Shown piece after piece: positions 32,608 to 43,245 of a DNA stretch of 64,000 bases (positions are counted from its first letter, which is position 1; each line of letters starts with the position of its first letter). Source of the stretch: JACKFB01 sp041389525 (GTDB lineage: Bacteria > Myxococcota_A > UBA9042 > PHBI01 > JACKFB01); the NCBI GenBank assembly GCA_041389525.1, contig JAWKRR010000007.1, forward strand, positions 1-64,000. The letters are read 5' to 3'. A program made the position numbers and the translations under genes. The notes under the pieces are model-generated. The model made no database searches and was not told the origin of the DNA. It worked only from the letters and a program-made list of their open reading frames with translations.

Positions 32608-35600
32608 TGGACTTGCTCCTCAGGGTCGGCCGTACCGAGCCTGTCGAGTCGGGGAACGACCAGAGTATCAAGCGGGCCTGGTCGATACCGGCTCCGGCAT
32701 CCTCGGTCACGAGCGCGGCCGGGTGCTCCGTGCTGCCAGACTCGATTTTCCAGGGCGTGGTCCACGCGGAGAAGATTGCGCCCTCCTCGACGCAGATCGG
32801 CAAGTGATCCGGCGGGTGGCTGCGGACGTAAACGATCCCCGGATCTGGCGTGGACGGGGACCCGTTGCCAGCATCCACAGGCGCCAGGATGTCCGTCTGC
32901 GCGGTCATGTGCAGCATGCCGCGGAACCAAGCGACGAGAGGGCGGCCGGTGATGCTCGGGGTAAGGCATTCCTCGCTATCGTAGCTCCGAGCTTGCCAGT
33001 GGGAGACGCTCGCCGCGCTGGGGGAGGCGGGATCAAAGTCCCAGACGGTGAGCGCGGAGGCGGCCGCCACGACGGGCGGCTCGCCCCCGCCGAGCAGGTC
33101 GGCACCGAAGGCCACCGTGATGTGGCCCAGGAGTTCTGCGTCGACGACATCCGACGGCACTGAGGCGACGCTCAGGCCTGTGATCGGGACGAGGTCGGGG
33201 ACGCCCTCCACTAATTCCCACTGCTCAGGGTGCGGGAATGTCACGGGCCTCTCGATCCGAGCAACACGCAGCGCCCCCGCGGGTTCAGCCTCCAGGTCGG
33301 TGTAGAAGAGGTAGAGAAAACCGCCTTGGACCGCCATCGCAGTCATGGAGTCCATCGAGAGATGGACGCCGTTCGAAGATGACGGTAGTTCGAGTTCGTG
33401 CATGGACCCGTCATGACCGATCCAGCAGATCACGAACTCGGTGTCCGTGCCCCCAGAGATCGGCCGTCCGATAGCGAAGAAGAGCTGTTCTGGATGCGTC
33501 GCATCGGCCGCGCCGCCGGCCGCAGCTAGCGTCACGAAGTCCGATCCCGCGGGCAGATCGTCCTCCGCGGCGGGCGGGCAAGCGGGACTGTCGTCGTCCC
33601 AGGCGCAGTCTCGCCACCGGTACCGGAGCGTTCCCGAGGGACTGAGCCAGAGCAGCCACCGTCGCGCGCCGGTGCGCGCACTCACGAGGTCCGAGCCACT
33701 TGGCACCCAGGGACCCTCAAGATCGGTTCCGAGCTGGGTATCCTCGGTCCAGAGGCCGATCGCGTCCGATGCCGCGCGGACGGCCGAGATGATCTGACCG
33801 GCCGCGGCCTTGGCCTCTGCGGTCTGGCATTCCGTGTTGTCGGGAGGGGACGCGGAGGGGTCGCAGGCCGGGGCCTCCGCACACGCCCCGTCCGTCTCGC
33901 AGGTGGGGCCGAGCGCGCAGGTGGTTTCCGGTGCGCAGGCTGCCCCGGCACCGCAAGTCGGTTCAGGGCTGCACGAGACATCGCAGACCGGGAGGTCCGT
34001 CAAGGTGTGAGCCGCATCTATGAGCCCACTGCGGAACGCCGTCAGCGTCCGGGCGTCGAGTTGGACGAGCGAGTCGAGGAAGAGACGCGTGAGATCGCGG
34101 TAGCTCCAGGGGAGCGCATCGAGCCTCGGGACGGTGATGCCATGGTGCGGCGCCGCCGGTATCGCGAGGTCGCCCAGGAGTTGGCCGAGCTTTGTGATGA
34201 TCCGCGAGTTGTCGGCGAGGTCCGGTGTCCGAACGGTCTCGCTGAGGTGCATCGGCATGTAGATTGGCGGATCGGACTCAGATGCCATCGGATCGATGAC
34301 CTGGCTCGGCGCGCGCTCGGCAAAGCCCTGTGGAAGCATGTCCCCGAACTCGGGACATGGGCACGGGTCAAGGCCCGGGTCCGGGCCGCACTTGTAGCCG
34401 AGGTACCACTCCGGCACGCCGCCGCAGACTGGCTCCCGCGCGTAAGCCTGGCGCATCACGCCCATGATGTCGCCCACGCCCTCGTGGACCCAGCGGTGAG
34501 AGATCTCCGGAATCTCTTCAAAGCCCTTTGCAATCGCCGCGCCGTGCTCGATTCCGTGGCAGAGCTCGTGAGCGAGCGTGTATTGGAACGCATCGTCGCG
34601 ATCGGGGGTAAGGAGGTTTGCAGAAATGACGACGAGCTTTCCCTGTTCAAACCACCTACCAGGGCTGGCACCACCATCACCGCTCGCGAATGCGGGGTGG
34701 ATCGTGCACTGCGTCAGTGGGTCGTAGCAGCAGTCCGGCGGCGGGTCGCCTGGACCGTCCGGACAAGCGGACGACAGGGGGCACGATTCGACCTCCCCGA
34801 AATCCGTCAGGGCGCGGAGGCGGTGCTCGGAGGACATTGGGTCGTTGTCCCACCCCACTTGCCCGGTCCACTCATAGTAGAAGGCACCGACATGATCGAG
34901 GGCGACGCGAAGGACCTCGCCGGTGGCCGAACAGGAGGAGGCGCGGCAGTCGACGGCCACTTCGCAGGAAACCGGCTCGCCGGTTGCGGAGGCGCAGTAG
35001 GTGTACGCGTGCCCAGATCCCGATTGCGCGAACTCACACCGATCCTCGGCGTTCTGAGCGCTTTCGATAAGCGTCGAGTATTGGAGCATCTCGGGCCCTA
35101 TCCACGGTGCGACAGGGTTGAACTCCACCTCCTCGGCCACCGGGTACACGGTCGCGTCCTCGCACTCGCTTGGCGCCGGAGCCGACTCGAGCGCTGTGGC
35201 GCGCGGTGCGACGACCTGCGAGTAGGCTTCGATGTGGCGCGCCTCGGGCGAGAGGTCAGGCCAGGTCAGGTTCGAGGCGCGTGGGTCTACCTGGTGGGCG
35301 CGCCCGTCGGCGCGGCCGATGTAGACGTCGGGCTGCTCGATGCGGCCGAGCACGCGGATACGCCACGTTGGGACCGCGAGCTGGGCGGCGCGGCCGAGGG
35401 CGACTGGGTCGAAGATGCCCGCGATGGACTCCACGCCGTCCGCAACGTCCGCCTGCACGATGCCGGCGGCCAGGGCCGCGGCCGTGGGCGCCGAGATCGA
35501 GCTTGTGTTTGAGTCGAGCGCGGCCGGGGGCGTGAGGCTCGCGCCGACGCGGGCGACACGCTCGTCGCGGACGAGGACGGTGAGGCTCGCCGTGAAGACG

Positions 35601-38600
35601 GGGGCTCCGTCGATTTCCTCCAAGAAGTGGACCCGGTCGGCGCCGTCTCGGTCCTTGACGATGCCGGCGAGCGGGAAGGTGACGCGCGTGCCGATGTCCG
35701 CCGGGTCGATGCCGAAGAGCTGGGCGTTTTCGGCGAGGAACGCTCGGGCGATGGTCTCGGCGTCGCTTCCCGTGGGAGCGTTCGTCGCGAGCCTGAGATC
35801 GCAGCCCCGGATCGAGGTGAAATAGCCGCGTCCGTCGGTCGTGAAGCCGGGCCGGTCGCCGCGGAGGCCCATGGCGCGACACCGCAAGCGCAACGCCTCA
35901 CGCGCGGCATCGGCCGCGGGACCGGTGCCAAGAGCTGCGAGGCGGGCGGTCCATTCCTGCTCGACGGCCGCGGCGATTGCCGCGTGACGGTTGAGGTGAG
36001 GCTCGACGGGCCAGTCGCGTCCGGCGCTTGCGACGAGCTTATTGAGTGATGTCGCCCCCGTGGTCGTGTCCCGGAGCTGGAGATACACCGTGTAAGGGCT
36101 GCCGGAGACAATCTCGGGCACGGTTAACGTCACGGAGTCACTGCCGGCGGGAGCGAGCGTCGCGAACAAGGGCGAGTCCGACTCGTCGGCCCGTAATACC
36201 TGGAGTTCATAGGCGACGCCGGCCGGCAGGGCGAGGGCGCCCCATTCGGCGTGAATGTCGGTCGCGGGATCGCCGCGCCCTGCCGTGAGGAAGTCGGCCA
36301 CAGGCCAGTCGGGCGGAATCCCGTGAACCGAGAGCGCCGCGAGGCTCGCCGTCAGCTCGGTCGGGGACGTGGCCGCGGTAAACGTGTCGATGACGCGAAG
36401 GTGGACGGTGTGGGGGCTGAGCGGCATGAGGGCCGACAGGACGGCGCTCGTCTGGTTCACAGGGTACTGCGCAGAGAGGACCGTCGCGTCGTCATCGTCA
36501 TCTCGGGTGACTTCGAGTTGAAAGGCGTATCGGGCCGAGAGGGTGAGGGGACTCCAGCGGACGATCACATCGGTCGCGGGGTCGCCACGCTCGGCCGTCA
36601 GCCAAGCTGTCGACGGCCAGGACCAGCCGACTCCGAGCGGCGACGTCGGCATCGTGACGGTCGCGGTCAGTATCTCGGCGGTCGGGTAGCCCTGGTTGTC
36701 GTGGAGGATGACCTGGACCGCGTAGGTGCTGCCCGGGGTCAGGTCGGGGACCGTGGCGTAGGGCGAGGTTTGGCCGAAGTATCGCCAGAATGAGACGGGG
36801 CCCGTGGGGTCAGTGGGGGTGACTGTCACTTCATACGCGCAGGAACCCTCAGTCGAATCGGCCGCCGTCCACTCGAGGCGCAGCTCCGTGTCGCTCAGCG
36901 GGGTTGCCGTGAGCGCGGGGGACCCGACCCAGGCCGCCGTTGAGGCGGCCGTGGTCGCGGAGAGCGTCGGGCCGTCGTTGGACTCGTTGTCCCACCAGTC
37001 CACCGCCTCGATCTGGAGGTCGTAGGTGGTCGCCGAGCGGAGGCCCAGCAAGCGCTGGCAGCCCTGGCCGGTTGCGAGGATGCACTCCGCGGGTACCGGG
37101 TTCGCGCCGGTGTAGATGAGGTACTTCTTGATGCCGCTGGGATCGGACGCATCGGGCCATGCGAGGTCGAGCCAGCGAAGGCCGGTGGCTGTGACGCTGA
37201 TGGATGACGGATCGGGCCACGTCGGTGGGTCAGTATCGGAGGTGAGCCCACCGAGGGACAGCTTGAGCGATTCCGCCGAACATGCGTCCAGGGTGTACCC
37301 GTCGCAGGCGAAAACCAGGACCCCGTAGTCCGTGGCCGCGTCCACCGGGAAGGCATACGGGAACGTGACAGGCTCCGCGACCCATGCGCTGTCGGCGATG
37401 AAGCCGTCCTCGTAGACCACCACGAAGTAGGCGAGCACCGCGACGTCATCTTCGGCACCGGACCACGTGAGTTCGAGGTCGTTCGTACCAACGACGCCCG
37501 AGATCTGGGCGCTCCCACTCCAGGTCGGTCTATCGGCGTCCATGGTCCAGATCGTGCCAGAGAGCGCGGTCTCTTGGATGTTTCCGGCCGTGTCCTCGAC
37601 GCTTACGCTGACGCTGTAGCTCTCGCCGAGGGTGAGACCGTCGAGGTGAAAGCTCGTTGCGCTAATACCCGCGCCGGTTACAGGCTCGCCGTCGACCACG
37701 ACGTGGTAGCGCTGGATGCCGACGTCATCCCAGGCTGGGGGCCAGTCGAGGTCGGCGGACGTGGAGTGGGGGTGGATGGTCAGCGCCGGGAGAGGCCAGA
37801 CTGGCGGGTTGGTATCGGCCATCGCGAAGGGTTGAGGCGCGAGCGGTTCCGATGGCACGCCTGCGAGGTCGACCGCTGTCACCTCGAAGGCGTACGTGCC
37901 GGTGGGCGACAGCCCCGTCGCGCGCCAACTCCTCGCAGGCGAGACGACGACAGCGATGAGTACGTCATCCTGACGGATCTCGTAGTGGGATACGGCGCTT
38001 TCGGGCTCGGCCGCGGTCCAAGCCAGTTCGACCGCAGTGGACTCGGGCCCGAAGGAAACGTACGCATTCGAGTAAAAGGCGACGGCCGAGACTGTGCCGC
38101 AGCTCGCACTCGGTTCGTGCGAGCACTGGCCGGTCGCCAGGCAGTCGTCGTCGGTGCACGGGTCGCCATCGTCGCATTCCGCTTCAGCGGGAAGCCGGCC
38201 GAAGCCGCAGCCGGCGCCGGGCAGGGTAAGGACCGCGACAGCGCCGATCTCGGTCCACTTGCCAATGACCCGGCCGCGGGCGAAAGCGCTCGAGCCCATG
38301 CGTATGGTGCCGTTCGGGGCCCAAATCTGCGTGTTTAGCGTACCGGATGCACCGAAGCTGACCGAGGGTGGATCGTCGCCCAACGCCCCCGTCGTTCCGT
38401 TCTCCCCGAGGACGAGGACGACGGTGTCCTGGGCGAGAACGCCATAATCCCATGAGGCGCCGATGCTGGAGTAGGCACCGGCAGTGAGTCGGGTCTCGAT
38501 GAGTACGGAGGCGGCGTGCCCGAACTCGACACGTGCGTGGTCACCAATCGTCAGACTTCCGATGGCGTAGTTTTCGCCGATGAGGCGCAGGACCGTCGGC

Positions 38601-39123
38601 GTCTCCTCCGTGCCGGCTTCAAGCGTGATCGACTGGTAGAGCCCCCAATCGAGTTCGACCTCGGTGCCAGCGCCGACGGTGATGGGCGCCTCACCCGTCT
38701 CGGGCGGGAAGTCGGGGGCCTCGAAATCCACTAGTACGACGGGAAGTGTAAGCGCGTCATCGGTCGCACCCGGCGGGAAGGTCGACGGCGCGGGGGAGAG
38801 CGATGTCGAGTAGTAGACGGTGCCGTTGACCGCGGGCGTGCCGCGGAGGCTAACCGCGTCGCCCCAGACACTTCCGTAGACGGTGGTCCCGGTGCCGAGC
38901 GTGACAGCGGCGTTGTCGGCGAGACACGGTGCCGCGGTGGCGTCCTGGGCCGCTACGTCGCCGATGATGAGCGAGCCGTCGCCGATGAAGAGGCTTCGGT
39001 GGGCGGCGACGGCCCAGTTGGGGCCGTCATCGGCGGAGGCCGCGCGGGGCAGCACGGCGAGGGTCAGCGCTGCGGCGGCGAAGGCGGCGCGCTGGAGTCG
39101 CCGCCGCGGGGGCCATGCACCAT
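32600..39123 (-). CDS. Giant secreted FN3-repeat metalloprotease (gluzincin, FTP propeptide)
   Basis: About 2,170 residues. The ATG at 39123 gives a signal peptide (MVHGPRR then AAFAAAALTLAVLPRAASA) if one C is added to a C run at 39108-39112; otherwise the frame opens only at a GTG at 39055. Domains, numbered from 39055: beta-helix-like region (~10-290); Cys motif DDGDPCTDDDC (~300); about seven FN3 domains (~320-1110); FTP-type propeptide (~1150-1400); catalytic domain with HELCHGIEH (HExxH, ~1493) and the downstream Glu in HEGVGDIMG, 25 residues after the second His, closer to fungalysin M36 than to thermolysin; and a ~500-residue Cys-containing C-terminal region. It overlaps the RCC1 lipoprotein gene by 8 bp, so the pair is co-translated and may work together at the surface. 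Confidence 0.85.
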
Positions 39124-39130
39124 CACCTCG

Positions 39131-39560
39131 GGGGGGGTACGTACGTTCAGTGTTCGAGCGACGCGGGCGGGCGGCATGACGTCTCCAAGCGGGGCCATCG
39201 CGTCGTCAGCGCGCGAATTGGACCAGCGATCGGGGACATTAACCAAGTCGCGCGAGAAGAGGATTGAAAATCGTCGCAGGGATGACGGTTACAGATACCG
39301 GATCTCGGGCAGTTTTTCTGCGTTGCACCGGTCCCCTGGCGCGGGCAGGGTCGGGGGTTTTCCCGGCTCGGACGGCGCCGCGGATTCGGGCGGGAGCCGG
39401 GCGAGTTTCTGGGCGTAGAGCGCCTGAAACCGTTACCGATTTCGCAGAGACGGCTGGCCGTGCAAACCGACCGCTACGGATTGAAGGTTTCGATTCGGAT
39501 GGGTTTGAAGCGCATGACGAAAGTGTAACAGATTGACGCGTCGCAGCACCGCGCCATGCA
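39131..39560. repeat. Duplicated non-coding block, right copy
   Basis: Partner of 27004-27425, located immediately upstream of the giant protease start. The best-conserved part is 39135-39310. No coding frame is plausible, and conservation of a non-coding leader in two copies suggests promoter or untranslated-leader function. I could not place a -35/-10 pair confidently on the minus strand. Confidence 0.72.
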
Positions 39561-39607
39561 ACACGCCGGTCAGGGTCGATATCCGCCCCGGTTCTGTGAA
39601 GCGCGCG

Positions 39608-39893
39608 CTACGGTTGTAGCCGGCTCGCAAATCGCAGCAGCACCTGCTCGACGCGGCGGGGCAGGCGCAGGGTGACCTCGACCACTGGCGCGGGGGAGCC
39701 TTCGCAGGTGTCGTCGTCGCAGCGGACCACGAACGCGCTGATGGCGCCTCGGCGTTTGAAGGGTTCCAGCGCCGCGCGGACGTCGCGTTCGAGGGGGGCG
39801 GGCGCTTGATTGGGCGCCGGCGCGGAAGGCTTGGCGCTCGAGGACCGACTCAACGGCGGCGCCGACGCGGGCGATGACGGCCTCGTCGCTCAC
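39608..39893 (-). pseudogene. Short hypothetical ORF, frameshifted near 39805
   Basis: The GTG at 39893 overlaps the methyltransferase stop (GTGA) and encodes SDEAVIARVGAAVESVLERQ. The frame then has to change near 39805 to continue as LERDVRAALEPFKRRGAISA, FVVRCDDDT and RRVEQVLLRFASRLQP. Joined, this is a ~95-residue protein. The GAISAFVVRCDDDT strand followed by a V-x-V-x-L-R-L strand recalls the C-terminal fold of phage-tail or sheath proteins, but too weakly to name. Confidence 0.45.
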
Positions 39894-40679
39894 GCCGGCC
39901 CGCGCGGGGTGGCGCCGACGATGAAGGTCTGGCTGTCGTCGGAAAGCGGTGCGGGGTCGAAGTCGCCGTGCTCGGCCAGGATGTCGAAGCCGGCCTCGGC
40001 CAGAAGCTCGCGCACGCGGCGGGGCGGCAAGAGCAGGTGCTGGATGCAGTCGCTCAGCTCGGTGGCAGGGCCGCCCTTCGGTGAGGTCAGCTCGTAGCGA
40101 TAGTGGATGTCGACGCGGCGCGGGTGCGTAGCTGGCGCTCGCTCTCCCACACGTCGACCCGCCCTCGGCGTCCACCGCCGACAACGTCTGGGCGAACTCG
40201 TCCTCGCTCTCCTCGTCGAGGGTGGGCTCGTCGAGCACCGCGTCGTCCACCGTAGACGTCGACCACAGGCGCCCGCCGGGCGTGAGGTGCCGAGCCGCGG
40301 CCCTAAAACAGGCAAGCACCGCCTCATCATTTGGAGGGCGCAGAGCGCGTTGTAGGGGATGAGGACCCGCTCGAAGTGCCGCCGAGGTCGAAACCCGTCA
40401 TGTCGCCTTCGAGCAGCCGCGGGCCGCTGGGCTTCCGTGCTCAGGCTCGGCGACCGCGCGGGCCAGCTTCGCCGGGTCGTGGTCCAGCCCCGTCATCGTC
40501 AGGCCAGCCCGCGCTAGCTCGACCAGCACCCGCCCGCTGCCGCAGCCCAGCTCCAGCACCGAGGCCGCCCCGGCGCACACGTGCCGATAGAACGCGATGT
40601 CGCCCGGCGTGCCGCGGTGTAGCAGGTCGTAGACCCGTGCGCGGGCGGCGGGTTCCCAGGCGGTGGCTGGCTGGTTCAC
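39890..40679 (-). pseudogene. Class I SAM-dependent methyltransferase, multiply frameshifted
   Basis: From an ATG at 40679 the protein starts normally: AGAASVLELGCGSGRVLVEL is motif I (E/DxGxGxG) binding S-adenosylmethionine, and MTGLDHDPAKLARA is motif II. Then frame changes are needed to read LLEGDMTGFDLGG, HFERVLIPYNALCALQ, NDEAVLACFRAAARHLTPGG, VDDAVLDEPTLDEES, RVDVWESERQLR and RRVDIHYRYELTS; the last 80 residues (ELSDCIQHLLLPPRRVRELL ...) are open again. All expected motifs survive in order across at least five shifts within ~350 bp. The gene is inactive as read, or the consensus is poor here. Confidence 0.6.
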
Positions 40680-40786
40680 GTCGGTGTCGCCTCGCGAATT
40701 CGGGTGCAGCCTAGCACCGCGCGCGGTGATTGTCGGGGCGGCGGTGGCGCGGTAGGACGAATGAAAGCACGGGTGGGGGAAGCGGC

Positions 40787-41629
40787 ATGCACGGGAAGAC
40801 CTGCGTCATCACGGGCGCGAACTCGGGGATCGGCAAGGCGACGGCGGTCGAGCTGGCGCGGCGCGGGGCCCACGTCGTGATGGTGTGCCGTAGCCCCGAG
40901 CGCGGCGCGGCAGCCCAGGCCGAGATCCGGCGCGACTCGCGCAGCGAGCGGGTCGATCTGCTCACAGCCGATCTCGGGCGGTTGTCCACGGTGCGGGCGG
41001 TGGCGGCCGAGATCGGGCAGCGCTACGAGCGGCTGGACGTGCTGATCAACAACGCGGGGGTCTATCTCGCGAAGCGTGAGCTCAGCCCGGACGGCTACGA
41101 GGCGACGCTGTCCTCAAATCACCTGGGGCATTTCGAGCTGACGCGGCGGCTTGAGTCGATCCTGAAGGCCGACGGTGGCGCGCGGGTGGTGAACGTGTCC
41201 TCGGCGGGGCACATGCTGGGGCGCATGCCCTTTGACGACCTGCAGGCGGAGCGCGGCTACCAGGGGCTGCTGACTTACTGCAACTGGAAGCTGGGCAACG
41301 TGCTCTTCTCCAATGAGCTGGCGCGGCGCTGGGCGGGCAGCGGGGTGACGTCGAACGCGCTGCATCCGGGCGCGGTGGCGTCGGGGTTTGCGCACAACAA
41401 CAAGGACTGGTTCGGCGGGATCGTGAAGCTGGGCCGGGCCTTCCTCATCAGCAGCGCGAAGGGGGCGCGGACCTCGGTGCACCTGGCCTGCGCGCCCGAG
41501 GTCGAGGGCGTGACCGGCGGGTATTTCCAGCGTTCGAAGGCGTCGAAGGCGTCACGGCGGGCGCGAAATGAGGCCGACGCGCGGCGATTGTGGGCGGTGA
41601 GCGAGGAGCTTGCTGACCGAATCGAGTGA
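40787..41629 (+). CDS. Short-chain dehydrogenase/reductase (retinol dehydrogenase-like)
   Basis: A 280-residue classical SDR. TGANSGIGKATA is the NAD(P) glycine motif, NNAG sits at ~88, NVSSAG holds the catalytic Ser, and TYCNWKLGN contains the Tyr-x-x-x-Lys pair. The order and the SSNHLGHFELT segment match the RDH/WWOX-like SDR branch that acts on retinoid-like or lipid alcohols and ketones. The ATG at 40787 is used because the longer in-frame extension has no SDR content. It seems monocistronic; the next operon starts 63 bp downstream. Confidence 0.92.
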   Translation: MHGKTCVITGANSGIGKATAVELARRGAHVVMVCRSPERGAAAQAEIRRDSRSERVDLLTADLGRLSTVRAVAAEIGQRYERLDVLINNAGVYLAKRELSPDGYEATLSSNHLGHFELTRRLESILKADGGARVVNVSSAGHMLGRMPFDDLQAERGYQGLLTYCNWKLGNVLFSNELARRWAGSGVTSNALHPGAVASGFAHNNKDWFGGIVKLGRAFLISSAKGARTSVHLACAPEVEGVTGGYFQRSKASKASRRARNEADARRLWAVSEELADRIE

Positions 41630-41692
41630 CCGAGCGGGGGGCGGCGGCGTATGACGCGGGCGATGGGTACCTACTGAACGAGGAGTGATCCG

Positions 41693-42517
41693 ATGATGGT
41701 GCGAGTGAGCTTGGTGGCGATGTGTCTGGTGTTCGCTGGGTGTGAGAAGGCTCCGGCCACGGGCGCGGCGCCCGCAGACGGCGCGAAGCCTGCTGAGAAG
41801 GCCGCGCCCGCCGAGGAGGCCGCGCCCGCCGAGAAGGCCGCGCCCGCCGAGAAGGCCGCGGCCGTTGAGAAGGCCGCTGAGGCCGCACCCGCAGAGCACC
41901 CGGCGCTCAGCGCGCCCAAGGCGTTCACGGCCACCGAAGACGCCGCCGTCGGAACCCTCGACGAGGGTATCGGGCTGGCGGTCGGCGCGACCGTGCCGGC
42001 CTTCACCGCGACCCAGGCCGACGGGACCAAGGTGAGCTTGGCCGAGCTGCTCGCGAAGGGCCCCGTGCTCGTCGCCTTCTACCGCGGCGGCTGGTGCCCC
42101 TACTGCAACTTCCAGGTTCAGCAGATGAGCCAGGCGTTTCCTCGCTTTCAGACGCTCGGCGTCACGCCGGTGATGGTCAGCGTCGACGCGCCGGACGCCG
42201 CGGCCATGGCCAAGCGGGCCTACGACGTGCCCTTCCCGATCCTCGCCGACCCGGAGGGCGCGGTGATGGACGCGTTCAAGGTCGGGTACACGCTGGACGA
42301 GGCGACCTTCGACAAGCTCAAGGGCTACGGGCACAACCTCGAGGCCTGGGCCGGAAACGACAAGCGCCGCCTGCCCCATCCGGGGATCTTCTTGGTGGGG
42401 ACCGACTCGGTGGTGCGCTTCGCCCACGCGGCGGCGGACTACAAGACGCGGCCCTCGGTGGAGCAGCTGATCAAGGTCGTCGAGGCGCAGAAGGCGGCGC
42501 CGACGGAGGGCGAGTGA
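41693..42517 (+). CDS. Peroxiredoxin-like (AhpC/TSA) lipoprotein
   Basis: A 274-residue protein. MMVRVSLVAMCLVFAGC is a lipoprotein signal (Cys at 17). It is followed by a linker of tandem EKAAPAE-type repeats (coding repeat ~41797-41885) and an AhpC/TSA-like thioredoxin fold: VGATVPAFTATQADG, then FYRGGWCPYCNFQ, a C-x-x-C typical of the peroxiredoxin-like AhpC-TSA_2 branch, and PFPILADPEGAVMDAF. It would reduce peroxides or act as a thiol-disulfide protein on the outer face of the cell. First of four tightly packed genes (stop overlaps the next GTG). Confidence 0.88.
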   Translation: MMVRVSLVAMCLVFAGCEKAPATGAAPADGAKPAEKAAPAEEAAPAEKAAPAEKAAAVEKAAEAAPAEHPALSAPKAFTATEDAAVGTLDEGIGLAVGATVPAFTATQADGTKVSLAELLAKGPVLVAFYRGGWCPYCNFQVQQMSQAFPRFQTLGVTPVMVSVDAPDAAAMAKRAYDVPFPILADPEGAVMDAFKVGYTLDEATFDKLKGYGHNLEAWAGNDKRRLPHPGIFLVGTDSVVRFAHAAADYKTRPSVEQLIKVVEAQKAAPTEGE

Positions 42518-43245
42518 GCGACAGCTTCGACGGCGCCAGAGCCTTCGTCGGCGGCGCGACCGGCTACACCGGGCAGGCGGTGGTGGCGCGGCTGCGCGAG
42601 CTTGGCGTCGAGACGGTGGCCCACGTGCGCCCGGACTCGCCAAAGCTGGCGGAGTGGCGCGGCCGCTTTGAAGGGCTTGGCGCCACGGTGGACACGACGC
42701 CGTGGACCGAGGAGGCGATGAAGGCGCGCATCGTCGAGCTGACGCCGACGGTGGTCTTCGGGTTGCTCGGCACGACGCAGCGCCGGTTGCGTCGCGACAA
42801 AGCGTCAGGACAGGACTCGAGCTACGCCAAGGTCGACCTGGGGATGACGCTCATGCTGCTTCGCGGTGCAGAGGCCGCCTCGCCGCCCGCGCGCTTCGTC
42901 TACCTGTCGTCGCTGGGCGTGCGGCCGTCGCCGGTCGGGACCTACTACCACGCGCGCTGGGAGGTCGAGCAGGCCCTGCGGCGCTCGAAGGTCCCGTGGA
43001 CCATCGCCCAGCCGAGCTTCATCACCGGCAGCGACCGCGACGAGACGCGGCCGCTGGAGCAGGGTGGCGCGGTGGTGGCCGCCGGCATCTTGGGGCTGGC
43101 GGCGGCCTTCGGCGCGCGCAAGCTGCGTGACCGCTGGGGCGCCATCGACGCGGAGACCCTGGCACGCGGGCTCGTGCGCGCGGCGCTGGACCCGGCGGGC
43201 GCTGGCGAGACGCTGACCTCGGATCAGCTTCGGGTCGCGACGTGA
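42514..43245 (+). CDS. NAD(P)-binding epimerase-like protein
   Basis: A 243-residue atypical SDR. The GTG overlaps the upstream TGA (GTGA). ARAFVGGATGYTGQAVVARL is the Rossmann glycine motif. VYLSSLGVRPSPVGTYYHARWEVE has the Ser and the Tyr-x-x-x-(Arg/Lys) region, where Lys is replaced by Arg-Trp, so dehydrogenase chemistry is doubtful. PWTIAQPSFITG matches NmrA/TIP30-like proteins. Its stop overlaps the start of the CehA-like gene. Confidence 0.82.
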   Translation: MSDSFDGARAFVGGATGYTGQAVVARLRELGVETVAHVRPDSPKLAEWRGRFEGLGATVDTTPWTEEAMKARIVELTPTVVFGLLGTTQRRLRRDKASGQDSSYAKVDLGMTLMLLRGAEAASPPARFVYLSSLGVRPSPVGTYYHARWEVEQALRRSKVPWTIAQPSFITGSDRDETRPLEQGGAVVAAGILGLAAAFGARKLRDRWGAIDAETLARGLVRAALDPAGAGETLTSDQLRVAT

